Shown here piece by piece: positions 1-7,983 of a stretch of DNA of 43,865 nt (its first letter is position 1; each line of letters opens with the position of its first letter). The notes under the pieces are model-generated. The model did no database searches. It was not told where the DNA came from and saw only the letters and a program-made list of their open reading frames with translations. The translations under genes and the position numbers were made by a program. Source of the DNA: Syntrophobacteraceae bacterium (lineage in GTDB: Bacteria > Desulfobacterota > Syntrophobacteria > Syntrophobacterales > Syntrophobacteraceae). The stretch spans positions 1-43,865 of the forward strand of contig JALOOX010000062.1 of the NCBI GenBank assembly GCA_025454175.1, in the 5' to 3' direction.

Positions 1-297
1 TACCCGTCGTCGCCTTGGTAGGCCGTTACCCTACCAACTAGCTGATAGGACGCAGGCCCCTCCTCGTGCGCCAGCTTCTTCGAGCGGCTGACTTTCTTCC
101 CGGGCTTCCCCGGGATCGTATCCGGTATTAGCACCGCTTTCGCGGGGTTATCCCAGACACAAGGGCAGGTCACCTACGCGTTACTCACCCGTGCGCCACT
201 TTACTCGCCAAACCGAAATTCGGCTTTCTCGTACGACTTGCATGTGTTAAGCACGCCGCCAGCGTTCATTCTGAGCCAGGATCAAACTCTCCAGTTC
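1..297 (-). rRNA. rrs: 16S ribosomal RNA, 5' part only
   Basis: The reverse complement of 271-290 is the universal 27F site (AGAGTTTGATCCTGGCTCAG), which marks the start of a 16S rRNA. The strand continues through the V1-V2 region with the expected conserved blocks, for example the GGCGACGACGGGTA stretch at the very window edge. By comparison with E. coli the mature 5' end should lie about seven bases upstream of the 27F site, near 297. Only about the first 300 bases of the gene are present; the rest lies left of the window. The rRNA operon is transcribed leftward, on the same strand as the flavoprotein gene upstream of it. The identification is certain; the exact 5' end is estimated. Confidence 0.97.
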
Positions 298-318
298 TAA
301 TCTTTTCGAGAGAAGCGT

Positions 319-347
319 CTTATACCGCATCAGCTGACCGAAGTCAA
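319..347 (-). promoter_or_regulatory. rRNA promoter candidate P2
   Basis: On the minus strand TTGACT (347-342) is followed by exactly 17 bases and TATAAG (324-319). Both hexamers are close to the sigma-70 consensus, and an A-rich tract lies just upstream. Initiation would fall near 311, only about 14 bases before the estimated 16S 5' end. That leaves almost no leader for RNase III processing, which is unusual. Confidence 0.55.
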
Positions 348-492
348 TAACTTTTTTCGCCTCTCTCTTTTTCTCGGCTGCGAGCCATCGGATCGCTTCG
401 TTCGAATGATCCCGGTCGAGCAGCCTTCCCCCCGGCGATGACCTTCCACCCGTTTGAGTCTTCCTGGTGGCGTCCTTGCCGTGAGAAGTCGC

Positions 493-540
493 CTTTTACG
501 CTCAAGGCTCCTGGGTGTCAAGGAAAAAAAGAGAAAAAAC
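493..540 (-). promoter_or_regulatory. rRNA promoter candidate P1 with UP-like tract
   Basis: On the minus strand a perfect TTGACA (521-516) is followed by a 17-base spacer and TAAAAG (498-493). Directly upstream, 522-540 reads as a run of T and C on the minus strand (A-rich on plus), which resembles the UP element of strong rRNA promoters. A transcript from here would have a leader of about 190 bases before the 16S. The tract is shared with the U-run of the terminator of the preceding gene. Confidence 0.6.
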
Positions 541-561
541 AGCAGAGCCCAAACAGGCCCT
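524..561 (-). terminator. intrinsic terminator after the flavoprotein gene
   Basis: The minus strand can form a 6-bp stem (561-556 with 549-544, one G-U pair) with a 6-base loop. A T-run (539-534) follows, with a second T-run after it. It sits about 22 bases after the stop codon of the thioredoxin-reductase-like gene and just before the rRNA promoter. Confidence 0.5.
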
Positions 562-582
562 TGATGGCCGATTCCCCGTCCC

Positions 583-1506
583 TCAGCCCTGCCCGCTCCG
601 GCGCTGCCTCGCAAATCGAGCAGCCTCCATCCCCGCGACACATCCCTCACCCACCGCTTTCGCCATCTGCCATGGAGGACCGCAAAGGTCCCCCGCGGCG
701 TAGGCGCCCGGGACATTCGTCTCCTGCTTCTTGTTGGCGGCCACGTACTTCATTTCCGAATCCAGAGCGATGTCCAGCCTGGTGGCCAACTCCAGAGCCC
801 CCTTGGCTCCCAGTTCAATGAATATCCCCTGGGCCTGGATGATCTCGCCGTTGTCCAGCTCAATCTCCTCCACTCCCTGTGCTCCCCTGATGGCCCTGAC
901 CCGTCGACCGCGGTGAATCTGAATGGAGCTGCTCTCCACCTGGAAGCGGAGGTTTTCGGCAACCAGGCTCTCCGAGCAGACCAAGTGCACCTCCTCGGCT
1001 ATGAGCAGCAGTTTCAGTGCCCCATGGAAGGCGGCACTCTCGTCCCCGACCACCACGACGGTTTGGCCGCGGTAGAAGTTGGCGTCACAATCGACACAAT
1101 AGCTCACGCCCTTGCCGAGGAATTCCTTCTCACCAGGCACGTTGAGCCGGTTGCGCGAGATCCCCATGGCGAGAATCAGACTCCAGGCCAGTATCGCTTC
1201 CCCGTTTTCAAGGTCGACCCTGAACCGGCCATCGGGCTCCCTGGATATGTCCACGACATCCACTTCGAGAAATCCTGCTCCAAAGCGCTCCGCCTGCCGA
1301 CGTCCCTGATCGAGCACTTCCTGCCCGCTGAGGGTTCCCTCCATGCAGCAGTAGTTTTCGATGTGGGCTTTATACAGGGAGCTTTTCTGCATTCTTCCCA
1401 GAACAGCCACGGTGGATTTGGATCGTGCCGCGTGCAATGCCGCCTGCAGTCCGGCCGGACCGCTGCCCATGATGACCACATCGTATTCCGAGACAACAGC
1501 CTCCAC
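583..1506 (-). CDS. thioredoxin reductase-like FAD-dependent oxidoreductase
   Basis: The product is a 307-residue flavoprotein of the thioredoxin reductase fold. The FAD-binding GSGPAG motif lies near the N-terminus, a CVDC redox pair at about residues 137-140 (E. coli TrxB has CATC at 135-138), and the second FAD motif GDLCG lies near the C-terminus. The start is a GTG preceded by AAGGAG at 6-base spacing; an in-frame ATG further upstream lacks such a site. The NAD(P) domain is atypical: GDESAA replaces GGGxSA, and the HRRxxxR motif that binds the NADPH 2'-phosphate in TrxB is absent (VCSES at that place). A different electron donor, such as NADH or ferredoxin, is therefore possible; this is inference. 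The gene stands alone, with no thioredoxin gene beside it, and ends in an intrinsic terminator just before the rRNA promoter. Confidence 0.88.
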   Translation of the reverse strand: MEAVVSEYDVVIMGSGPAGLQAALHAARSKSTVAVLGRMQKSSLYKAHIENYCCMEGTLSGQEVLDQGRRQAERFGAGFLEVDVVDISREPDGRFRVDLENGEAILAWSLILAMGISRNRLNVPGEKEFLGKGVSYCVDCDANFYRGQTVVVVGDESAAFHGALKLLLIAEEVHLVCSESLVAENLRFQVESSSIQIHRGRRVRAIRGAQGVEEIELDNGEIIQAQGIFIELGAKGALELATRLDIALDSEMKYVAANKKQETNVPGAYAAGDLCGPPWQMAKAVGEGCVAGMEAARFARQRRSGQG

Positions 1507-1639
1507 TGAATTCTCCTTCGTCGGGGCGAGCAGCCAGCCCATTTGATCTTGATGGTACTCTTGTGACGAGCCCGCCAATGCTTGAAGGTGATGTCTTCCT
1601 CAATCGCATCCGTGATCGGCAACCCTCAAACCTTGGGGT

Positions 1640-1667
1640 TTGAAGCCACGGGATTCAATGCTATACT
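1640..1667 (+). promoter_or_regulatory. weak promoter candidate in the 1507-1863 spacer
   Basis: The 357 bases between the flavoprotein and the MutT-like gene hold no convincing gene. TTGAAG (1640) and TATACT (1662) with a 16-base spacer form a possible sigma-70 promoter toward the MutT-like gene, about 190 bases away. The upstream half overlaps a 7-bp perfect hairpin (1626-1632 with 1637-1643, loop TTGG), which could be an operator. Nothing else was seen in the stretch. Confidence 0.25.
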
Positions 1668-1863
1668 CTTTCTACTGGGGAACTGATGGAGATTTCCACA
1701 CACCACCAGAAATGACAATAACTATGCATTGACTCCGGCGCAAATACGCTCCCCGATGCAGATTCCCTTTTAAGCGAAGTCTCCTGTACCCGCGCAGGCC
1801 CGACATGCCTGATCCCCGAGAGCCCGGACAAAGCAAGCATCCAAAGCGGAAGCCCCCCGAATC

Positions 1864-2319
1864 ATGAAATCAACTCATTTCAACCCACCTGAACCATCAG
1901 CCCCCCCAGAATTCGATCAAGGCAGCATCCGGGTGACCGCGGCCCTCATCATTGCCGAGGGAAGGATCTTCATAGCCCAGCGCCCTCTCCACAAGAAATA
2001 CGGTGGCCTCTGGGAGTTCCCCGGAGGAAAGGTGGAAAGTGGAGAGACACTTCAAGAGGCTCTTTACCGGGAGATCATCGAGGAGCTCTGCTGGAGGGTG
2101 AGGGTCGGCGAGCTGGTCCATCGCGTCCAGGACCCGGGCGAATCGGAAGGGGTGGAGCTTTACGCATTCTGGTGCTCCATTGCCGAAGGCGATCTCTGTC
2201 TCCGAGAGCACATTGACCATTATTGGGCTCTGCCCGAAGAGCTCCACCAATTCCCCTTCACCCAGCCCGACCGGGAGATCATTTCGTTGCTCCAAAAGCT
2301 GAGATGTTTTCCCGACTGA
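1864..2319 (+). CDS. MutT-like Nudix hydrolase
   Basis: This 151-residue protein has a nearly complete Nudix box, GGKVESGETLQEALYREIIEEL, giving the GX5EX7REUXEE core that binds the metal and pyrophosphate. The usual Gly after REUXEEX is Cys here. The family cleaves nucleoside diphosphates linked to another group; the closest match by feel is MutT, the (8-oxo-)dGTP diphosphatase that sanitises the nucleotide pool. About 20 N-terminal residues are Pro-rich and precede the domain, which starts near VTAALII, so translation could begin later. No strong ribosome binding site is seen before the first ATG. The gene precedes the resB operon by 340 bases and is probably a separate unit. Confidence 0.85.
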   Translation: MKSTHFNPPEPSAPPEFDQGSIRVTAALIIAEGRIFIAQRPLHKKYGGLWEFPGGKVESGETLQEALYREIIEELCWRVRVGELVHRVQDPGESEGVELYAFWCSIAEGDLCLREHIDHYWALPEELHQFPFTQPDREIISLLQKLRCFPD

Positions 2320-2477
2320 CGACGCCCCCAATCCTTGATTCCGTGATACTGGCACCTCATTTCCTTGCGGAGGATCCCACTTCAGCCCATCCATCATTGC
2401 CCCCTGCGGTTTCGCCAGCCAAGGCCCGTCAAGGACGAAATTGAGCCCGTCGTTCGAACAGCGCACCCGGAGAAGTA

Positions 2478-2506
2478 TTGCCATGCACAAGGTTTGAAGG
2501 TTAAAT
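2478..2506 (+). promoter_or_regulatory. promoter candidate for resB operon
   Basis: TTGCCA (2478-2483, five of six consensus bases), a 17-base spacer and TTAAAT (2501-2506) lie in the gene-free stretch 2320-2657. Initiation would give a leader of about 145 bases before resB. No other structure was recognised in this stretch. Confidence 0.35.
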
Positions 2507-2657
2507 ATGCTCCTTCGTGTCCAGGAATTGATCAGGGCGACATTCGAACTGCTCCGCCGCAACCCTCTCCTGGGCAGTGATCTTTTCCAGGTACGACAAT
2601 CAGGATGATTATTTTCAGTTGAGCTCAGATCACCTTGTATGGAAGAGGAAGCAATCC

Positions 2658-4037
2658 ATGGAGCAAAAGGTCGGAATATGGCAGAAAATGAGCAAAACTC
2701 TCGGCTCGCTGAAGCTCACTCTCTTCGTCTTTCTCATGCTCGCCATATTTTCTGTCGTCGGGACCCTTTTACCTCAAGGGATGACCGAACATGAGCTCCA
2801 TGAACGTTTCGGTCCCGGCCTGGGGGATTGGATCGTCACCATGGGCTTCCACGATGTCTATCGCACCGGATGGTTCCGAGCCCTCATTATCCTGTTGTGC
2901 CTGAATCTCATCGTCTGCAGTCTCCAGCGACTGCCCAAGAGCCTCAAGCTGATCACCCACGAAGAGCAAAGCTTGAATCCGGATAAACTGCTCAAGCTTT
3001 CCTATCACATGGACATGACGACCCGACTTTCGTGGACAGATGCGCAATCGCGTCTGACAAGCATCCTCACCGAGCAGTTCGCGCCACCCAAGACCCGGCA
3101 AGGCTCTGAGCTCTACACGGCCTACGCGATCCGTGGGAAATGGTCCCCCATCATCGTTTACCTGGTCCATCTCAGCGTACTGCTGGTCCTGGCCGGGGCG
3201 CTGGTCGGGTCGATTTTCGGATTCAAGGGTGTCATGCAGATCCCTGAAGGCGAAAGCTCGAGCCTGGTGATGCTGACCTCGGGGCGGCATCAGGTCACCC
3301 TCCCTTTTGCGGTGCGCTGCGATGACTTCGACGTTTCGTTTTACGACACCGGCGCTCCCAAGGAATACCGATCGGACCTGACCATCCTGAGGAATGGCGA
3401 GTCGGCCCACACTCAGACGATCCGGGTGAACGATCCCATGACCTATGAAGGAATCACTTTTTACCAGTCCTCTTACGGGAACACTTTAAAGCGTGCCGAA
3501 GTCGAGTTCCAGGACAAGTCCGGGGGGTTAACGGAGACGCTGTCCATGAGATTTCGCGAGACGGCGACGATTCCGGGAACCCAGGATCGCGTTCAGGTGG
3601 TCCAGTACCAGCCCGAGTTCAGTCGATTCGGACCCGCCGTCGGAGTCGTGCTGCAGAAGCATGGGCAGCAGGAATCGACCGGTTCGTGGATCCTGGTCAA
3701 CATGCCGGATTTTCACGGGAACCGCATCGAGAACTACCAGGTTAGAGTCATTGGCGTTGAGGCTTCGCAGTATACCGGCCTTCAGGTGAAAAAAGACCCG
3801 GGCATATGGATGGTGTACGCCGGGTTCACGGCCATGCTCATCGGCATTTGCCTGGCTTATCACATGAGCCAGCGGAAGATATGGGTTTGGGCGGCGCCCA
3901 GGGGCAGTTCCCAACGGGTCGTGGTTGCCGGGCGAGCCAACAAGAATTCCCTTGCCTTCGAGGCGGAATTCACCCGATTATGCGAGCGCTTGGAGCAGGA
4001 TCTCCAGCAGGATCCTGGAAAGAGAGAGAGTTCTTGA
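2658..4037 (+). CDS. resB: cytochrome c biogenesis protein ResB
   Basis: The product (459 residues) is the ResB/Ccs1 half of the system II haem export and ligation complex. With CcsA it carries haem across the membrane and attaches it to CxxCH of apocytochromes c outside the cell membrane. Three membrane segments lie in the first 190 residues (starting LTLFVFLMLAIF, FRALIILLCLNL and WSPIIVYLVHLS). A large extracytoplasmic domain of about 190 residues follows, and a last membrane segment (MVYAGFTAMLIGICL) comes near the C-terminus, as in the family. The ATG at 2658 is preceded by GAGGAAG; an upstream in-frame ATG at 2577 would add 27 unlike residues. The stop overlaps the ccsA start (TGATG), so the two are translationally coupled. 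Confidence 0.93.
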   Translation: MEQKVGIWQKMSKTLGSLKLTLFVFLMLAIFSVVGTLLPQGMTEHELHERFGPGLGDWIVTMGFHDVYRTGWFRALIILLCLNLIVCSLQRLPKSLKLITHEEQSLNPDKLLKLSYHMDMTTRLSWTDAQSRLTSILTEQFAPPKTRQGSELYTAYAIRGKWSPIIVYLVHLSVLLVLAGALVGSIFGFKGVMQIPEGESSSLVMLTSGRHQVTLPFAVRCDDFDVSFYDTGAPKEYRSDLTILRNGESAHTQTIRVNDPMTYEGITFYQSSYGNTLKRAEVEFQDKSGGLTETLSMRFRETATIPGTQDRVQVVQYQPEFSRFGPAVGVVLQKHGQQESTGSWILVNMPDFHGNRIENYQVRVIGVEASQYTGLQVKKDPGIWMVYAGFTAMLIGICLAYHMSQRKIWVWAAPRGSSQRVVVAGRANKNSLAFEAEFTRLCERLEQDLQQDPGKRESS

Positions 4038-4885
4038 TGACAAGCTCACTGCTTTTGAGTCTGACGACATTCGCTTACTTTGGATCGGCCGCTCTTTACC
4101 TGGGCGGTGTGGTTTTCCGGCTGAAAAGCTTGCTTTCCCTGGGCAGCCTTGTGGGGTTGGGGACGCTGATCATCCAGACGGCTGGTCTGGCTCTGCGTTG
4201 GAGGGAATCCTACGAGCTTGGATACGGTCACGCGCCGCTTTCGAATCTCTATGAGTCCCTGGTTTTCGCCGCATGGGCCATCATGCTGCTTTACCTCATC
4301 ATGGAATATCGCACCAAGCAGCGCACCCTTGGGGTGTTTCCGGCAATCTTCGCCTTCCTGGCCATGGCCTACGCCTCTTTCTCCACGAGTGTGGACGCCA
4401 GGATCCAGCCGCTTCTCCCCGCCTTGAAAAGCAACTGGCTCATCGCGCATGTCATCACCTGCTTTCTTGGCTATGCGGCCTTTGCCATCGCCTGCGGAAT
4501 CAGCATTTTCTACCTGCTCAAGAAATCCAGTGAAGCCGGCCCCAGGCCCAGCGCGGTGATGGCCATGATACCCGAGGCGAGACAACTGGACGAGCTCAAC
4601 TACCAGCTCATCCTTTTCGGCTTTCTGTGGCTTTCCCTTGGCATCATCACCGGTTCGGTATGGGCCAATTCCGCCTGGGGGACCTATTGGAGCTGGGACC
4701 CCAAGGAAACATGGTCCCTGATCACCTGGCTGGTCTATGCGGCGGTGCTGCACGCCAGGACCATTCAGGGCTGGCGTGGAAAGCGGGTGGCCTGGTTGTC
4801 GCTCCTCGGTTTTGGCTGCGTGCTTTTCACCTACTTTGGCGTGAACTTTCTACTGAGTGGCCTGCACAGCTACGCCACCAAATGA
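4037..4885 (+). CDS. ccsA: cytochrome c biogenesis protein CcsA
   Basis: This 282-residue polytopic membrane protein carries the tryptophan-rich haem-handling (WWD) motif WGTYWSWDPKETWSL near residue 215, typical of the CcsA/CcmF/CcmC superfamily. About eight membrane helices are visible. It works with ResB, whose gene it overlaps by one base, to deliver reduced haem to apocytochromes c. The start at 4037 is supported by a GAGAG-rich site and the overlap with the resB stop. Its presence shows the organism makes c-type cytochromes by system II. The tat genes follow after 24 bases, probably in the same operon. Confidence 0.95.
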   Translation: MTSSLLLSLTTFAYFGSAALYLGGVVFRLKSLLSLGSLVGLGTLIIQTAGLALRWRESYELGYGHAPLSNLYESLVFAAWAIMLLYLIMEYRTKQRTLGVFPAIFAFLAMAYASFSTSVDARIQPLLPALKSNWLIAHVITCFLGYAAFAIACGISIFYLLKKSSEAGPRPSAVMAMIPEARQLDELNYQLILFGFLWLSLGIITGSVWANSAWGTYWSWDPKETWSLITWLVYAAVLHARTIQGWRGKRVAWLSLLGFGCVLFTYFGVNFLLSGLHSYATK

Positions 4886-4909
4886 GACGGCGGAAGGAGG
4901 CAGGGTGCC

Positions 4910-5104
4910 ATGGGTCTGGGCATGAGCGAACTGATCATCATTCTGGTGCTGGTCCTTTTCTTCTATGGGGGCAAAAAGCTCCCCATGATCGGGGAAGGCC
5001 TGGGCAAGGGGATAACGGAATTCAAGAGGGCTATCAGGAACCTCTCCGGAACCGAGGGTGAGCCTGAAAAGAAGCACGGAGCCCCTTCCGACAAGAAGGG
5101 TTAG
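4910..5104 (+). CDS. tatA: twin-arginine translocase subunit TatA
   Basis: This 64-residue protein has one N-terminal membrane helix (LIIILVLVLFFYGG). The hinge and amphipathic helix KKLPMIGEGLGKGITEFKRA follow, then a short charged tail, which is the classic TatA layout. TatA oligomers form the pore that moves folded proteins with RR signal peptides across the membrane. The start has GGAGG at 9-base spacing. The FYGGKKLP hinge (rather than GP) assigns it as TatA; the next gene has the GP motif of TatB. It lies within the ccsA-tatA-tatB-tatC-rdgB run. Confidence 0.92.
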   Translation: MGLGMSELIIILVLVLFFYGGKKLPMIGEGLGKGITEFKRAIRNLSGTEGEPEKKHGAPSDKKG

Positions 5105-5146
5105 AATTGGAGTGGCGGAGAAGCGCTTTCGAGGAGAAGAAACAAG

Positions 5147-5467
5147 ATGTTTGGAATCGGATTTCCCGAGCTCCTCATGATTCTGGTGGTGGCCCTCATT
5201 GTGGTGGGCCCGAGCAAGCTTCCGGACCTCGCCCGGGCATTGGGCCGGGGTTATGCCGAGTTCCGTCGAGCCACCGACGAGCTGAAGGAGACCTTCGAGC
5301 AGGACGACACCGTCAAGGAGATCAGGCAGGAGTTCCAGTCCGCTCAGCACGAAGTCCTTTACGGAGACCGGCCCTCCCTCCGGAAGCCCGATAACCCGCC
5401 TCAGAAGGACCAGGCGTTTGACGAGTCGAAGCCGGCGGCATCCGGCGATGGGAAGCCTTCGAAGTGA
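5147..5467 (+). CDS. tatB: twin-arginine translocase subunit TatB
   Basis: This 106-residue protein has an N-terminal membrane helix followed by [17 protein letters not shown]. The Gly-Pro hinge and longer cytoplasmic helical tail are typical of TatB, the partner of TatC in signal-peptide recognition. GAGGAGAAG lies before the ATG. The C-terminal third is charged and Pro-rich and looks disordered. It is flanked by tatA and tatC in the same direction. Automated pipelines may label it simply TatA/E family; the GPSKLP motif and context favour TatB. Confidence 0.88.
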   Translation: MFGIGFPELLMILVVALIVVGPSKLPDLARALGRGYAEFRRATDELKETFEQDDTVKEIRQEFQSAQHEVLYGDRPSLRKPDNPPQKDQAFDESKPAASGDGKPSK

Positions 5468-5532
5468 ACTGAGCCGACCCTTTGAATGGCGCGGTTTTTA
5501 CAGCGCGAAGACAATCGAGGTCACGAAGATTC

Positions 5533-6306
5533 ATGTCAAACGATGACAAGATGCCCTTCACCCAGCATCTGGATGAGCTCCGCAAAAGGTTGATTGTCTG
5601 TTTCGCTGCGGTTGGCGTGGGGTTTCTGGTCGCCTTTGCATTCAAGGAAAAGATTTTCGAAGTGCTCATGCGCCCCTGGATTCAGGCCATGCCCGCGGGT
5701 CATGAGGCGAAGCTCATCTACACGGCCCCCCATGAAGCCTTTTTCACCTACTTGAAGGTATCCTTCATCGCGGGGCTCGGCCTGGCGGTGCCCGTCATCA
5801 TTTTTCAGTTCTGGCGATTCATCGCTCCCGGACTCTACGAAACCGAGAAAAAATACCTGATTCCCGTTGTCCTGTTCTCGAGCCTGTTCTTTCTGGGTGG
5901 GGCGCTTTTCGGGTATTTTCTGGTGTTCCCCGTCGGCTTTCAGTTTTTCACATCCTTTGCAAGCGAGCACATCACCCCGCTCATCAGCACCAAGGAGTTC
6001 CTGACCTTCACGTTTCGGGTCCTTCTGGCCTTCGGGTTCGTGTTCGAGTTGCCCATCTTCGCCTTCTTCCTGGCGCGGCTCGGGCTCATCAGCGCGGATT
6101 TTCTCAGGCGACAGCGCAAATTCGCAATCGTGCTGAACTTCATCATCGCCGCCATGTTGACCCCCGGACCGGATGTCTTCTCCCAGCTCCTCATGGCTGG
6201 ACCTCTTCTGATCCTCTATGAAGTGAGCATCTGGATCGTCCACTTCTTCGGGAAGAAGCCCGAGCCTGACGACGTCAGCTCCGAACAGCTCGATTCTTCT
6301 TCATGA
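5533..6306 (+). CDS. tatC: twin-arginine translocase subunit TatC
   Basis: The product (257 residues) is TatC, the polytopic receptor for twin-arginine signal peptides. The N-terminus carries the conserved PFTQHLDELRKRL, and six membrane helices follow. The loop with FIAPGLYETEKK holds the conserved Pro and Glu. The ATG at 5533 puts the HLDELR motif at the usual distance; an in-frame ATG at 5482 would add 17 unlike residues. The gene closes a complete tatABC set, which with ResB/CcsA suggests export of folded redox enzymes such as hydrogenases and formate dehydrogenases. That last step is inference. Confidence 0.94.
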   Translation: MSNDDKMPFTQHLDELRKRLIVCFAAVGVGFLVAFAFKEKIFEVLMRPWIQAMPAGHEAKLIYTAPHEAFFTYLKVSFIAGLGLAVPVIIFQFWRFIAPGLYETEKKYLIPVVLFSSLFFLGGALFGYFLVFPVGFQFFTSFASEHITPLISTKEFLTFTFRVLLAFGFVFELPIFAFFLARLGLISADFLRRQRKFAIVLNFIIAAMLTPGPDVFSQLLMAGPLLILYEVSIWIVHFFGKKPEPDDVSSEQLDSSS

Positions 6307-6363
6307 TCGCATGAAAAACTTCGTCTGGACTTCAATCGATTGACCTGGGGGGGATAAACATCC

Positions 6364-7026
6364 ATGCGGAAAACCATGCTGGTTCTGGCAACGAGGAATT
6401 CGGGAAAGTCCAGGGAGATCAGGAGCTTCCTTGAGGGCTTCCCCGTCGAGATCCTGGACCTGAACGACTTCGGCCCCATTCCCGAGGTGGTGGAGGACGG
6501 CGCCACCTTCGAGGAAAACGCCTACAAGAAGGCCCAGTTCACGGCCAGAATACTGGGGTTCCCGGCGTTGGCCGACGACTCGGGACTGGAGGTGGAAGCC
6601 TTGAACGGAGCACCCGGAGCTCATTCGGCCCGGTACGCAGGCCCCGGTGCAACGGACGACGCGAACAACGGGAAGCTCCTGGACAATCTCCGGGGGCATG
6701 GGAACCGGAAGGCACGGTTCTGCTGCATTCTCTCCCTTGCCGTTCCCTCGGGCCCCGCTCTCACTTATGAAGCTTACTGCGAAGGGAGCATCCTGGATCA
6801 TCCCCGGGGCACCAACGGGTTCGGCTACGACCCGCTTTTTTACCATGAGCCCACGGGAAAGACGTTTGGGGAGATGACCCTGGAGGAGAAATCCCGGGTC
6901 AGTCATCGGGGAAAAGCACTGGGCGAGCTCAAACGGGAATTCGACAAGGTCCTCAAATGGCTGGAGCTTCGCCTTGCCGAGGAGGACGCCGCGCGACGCC
7001 ACGAATGCCACGACTCCAAGGCCTGA
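6364..7026 (+). CDS. rdgB: XTP/dITP pyrophosphatase RdgB/HAM1
   Basis: This 220-residue enzyme hydrolyses non-canonical purine triphosphates (dITP, XTP) to monophosphates, which keeps them out of DNA and RNA. Family motifs are LATRNSGKSREI at the N-terminus (substrate phosphates), LADDSGLEVEAL with the metal-binding acidic residues, PGAHSARYAG, and GTNGFGYDPLFY. The C-terminal SHRGKAL is also conserved. The start follows a GGGGGGAT stretch. A charged C-terminal tail of about 20 residues extends past the usual end. It is the last gene of the ccsA-tat run and faces the minus-strand scaffold gene across about 100 bases. Confidence 0.94.
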   Translation: MRKTMLVLATRNSGKSREIRSFLEGFPVEILDLNDFGPIPEVVEDGATFEENAYKKAQFTARILGFPALADDSGLEVEALNGAPGAHSARYAGPGATDDANNGKLLDNLRGHGNRKARFCCILSLAVPSGPALTYEAYCEGSILDHPRGTNGFGYDPLFYHEPTGKTFGEMTLEEKSRVSHRGKALGELKREFDKVLKWLELRLAEEDAARRHECHDSKA

Positions 7027-7130
7027 ATATGTGGTGTCCGTCCTCGTGCCCTGACGTTCGCCGACGCGTGGAAGGTGCATCATTGAATCAGGAGCTTGCC
7101 AAAAGTCCGCGAGCCCCGGCTGGAAACGGA

Positions 7131-7556
7131 TCAGGTGGAACGGTAGAATTTCCGCCACGGCAGCCGGAGGGTCTCCTGAGCATCGGTGAGCGCCAGTTGA
7201 AGAACTGCCGCGGCCAGTTCGGCACAATGCAGCTCATGCCCGGGGAGAGTTTCCAGGTAATCGACGATGGATGCGGCGCTGATGCACCGGGCCTCCGGCA
7301 ATGACCTCCCGAGGGCCAGATGAACCGCCGCGTTGGCGCAGGCCACCGAGTAGATGCAGCCATTGGTCTCGAAGGACGCTGAATCGATGAGGCCATCGCG
7401 CAGAACAACATAGATTTCGATGGTATCCCCGCACTCCCTGGTCTGCCGCCCATAGCCGTCCGGCTGCTTCAGCGACTCGCGCCTGTCGGCCCTGAACACC
7501 ATATCGAGAAAGCGAAGCGAGTGCTTCTGCCAGAAAGCCATGTTATTGACGTCCAC
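7131..7556 (-). CDS. IscU/NifU-like iron-sulfur cluster scaffold
   Basis: The product (about 141 residues) matches the N-terminal scaffold domain of NifU/IscU, on which [Fe-S] clusters are assembled before transfer to target proteins. All three scaffold cysteines are present: ECGDTIEIYV, NGCIYSVACANAA and LHCAELA. The cysteine desulfurase partner (IscS/NifS) is not in the window, and no C-terminal Nfu domain is fused. AAAGGG lies 7 bases before the GTG at 7556; an ATG at 7541 (MAFWQKHS) is an equally plausible start by family comparison. The gene is divergent from hgcA, separated by a large palindromic repeat. A role in supplying the clusters of HgcB would be a guess. Confidence 0.82.
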   Translation of the reverse strand: MDVNNMAFWQKHSLRFLDMVFRADRRESLKQPDGYGRQTRECGDTIEIYVVLRDGLIDSASFETNGCIYSVACANAAVHLALGRSLPEARCISAASIVDYLETLPGHELHCAELAAAVLQLALTDAQETLRLPWRKFYRST

Positions 7557-7720
7557 TTCCACGCCCTTTCATTTTCACGCGACCGATTCTCAAACCGGCA
7601 AGTCTCTCGGTCCGCCGGTTTCCCTTCGCAGCACGTCATCCTCGATTCTTGACAATTTACCCGATTTCCGCGTTCAACCAAAGAGGGAGAAAGAGGGAGC
7701 TGAACCGCAGGCCCTTCCAA

Positions 7721-7864
7721 CGCTTCCGGATGTATACTGCGAACGGCTTGAATTTGGCTTTCTGTCATCCCGAACGCATGTGAGGGATCTCTTTAGATTT
7801 CTCCCTTCGGTCGAAATGACAGAAAGTCCAGGTTTCAGCCGTCTGCGGTATAAATGCGCGCTTT
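7721..7864. repeat. long imperfect palindromic repeat element
   Basis: The two halves of this 140-base stretch are inverted copies. TTTCTGTCAT (7759-7768) pairs with ATGACAGAAA (7816-7825). The flanking 40 bases on each side also match in inverted orientation with scattered changes, for example the blocks around 7729-7758 and 7826-7855. The core (7762-7821) resembles a widely scattered bacterial palindromic repeat seen around TCATTTCGA/TCGAAATGA. It lies in the 427-base gene-free spacer between the divergent scaffold gene and hgcA (7557-7983). It could be a non-autonomous mobile element or a long RNA hairpin. The rest of the spacer shows no clear promoter. Confidence 0.7.
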
Positions 7865-7983
7865 CTGAATCCTTTGGAGATTTCGGCATGTTGGAGATAG
7901 ACTCTCTCACGGCGCCATGTTAGGTGGTAAATTGGACTTTCAATTCCCCGGTCATTGTCAACATGCTCATTCGGAGTATTTCC

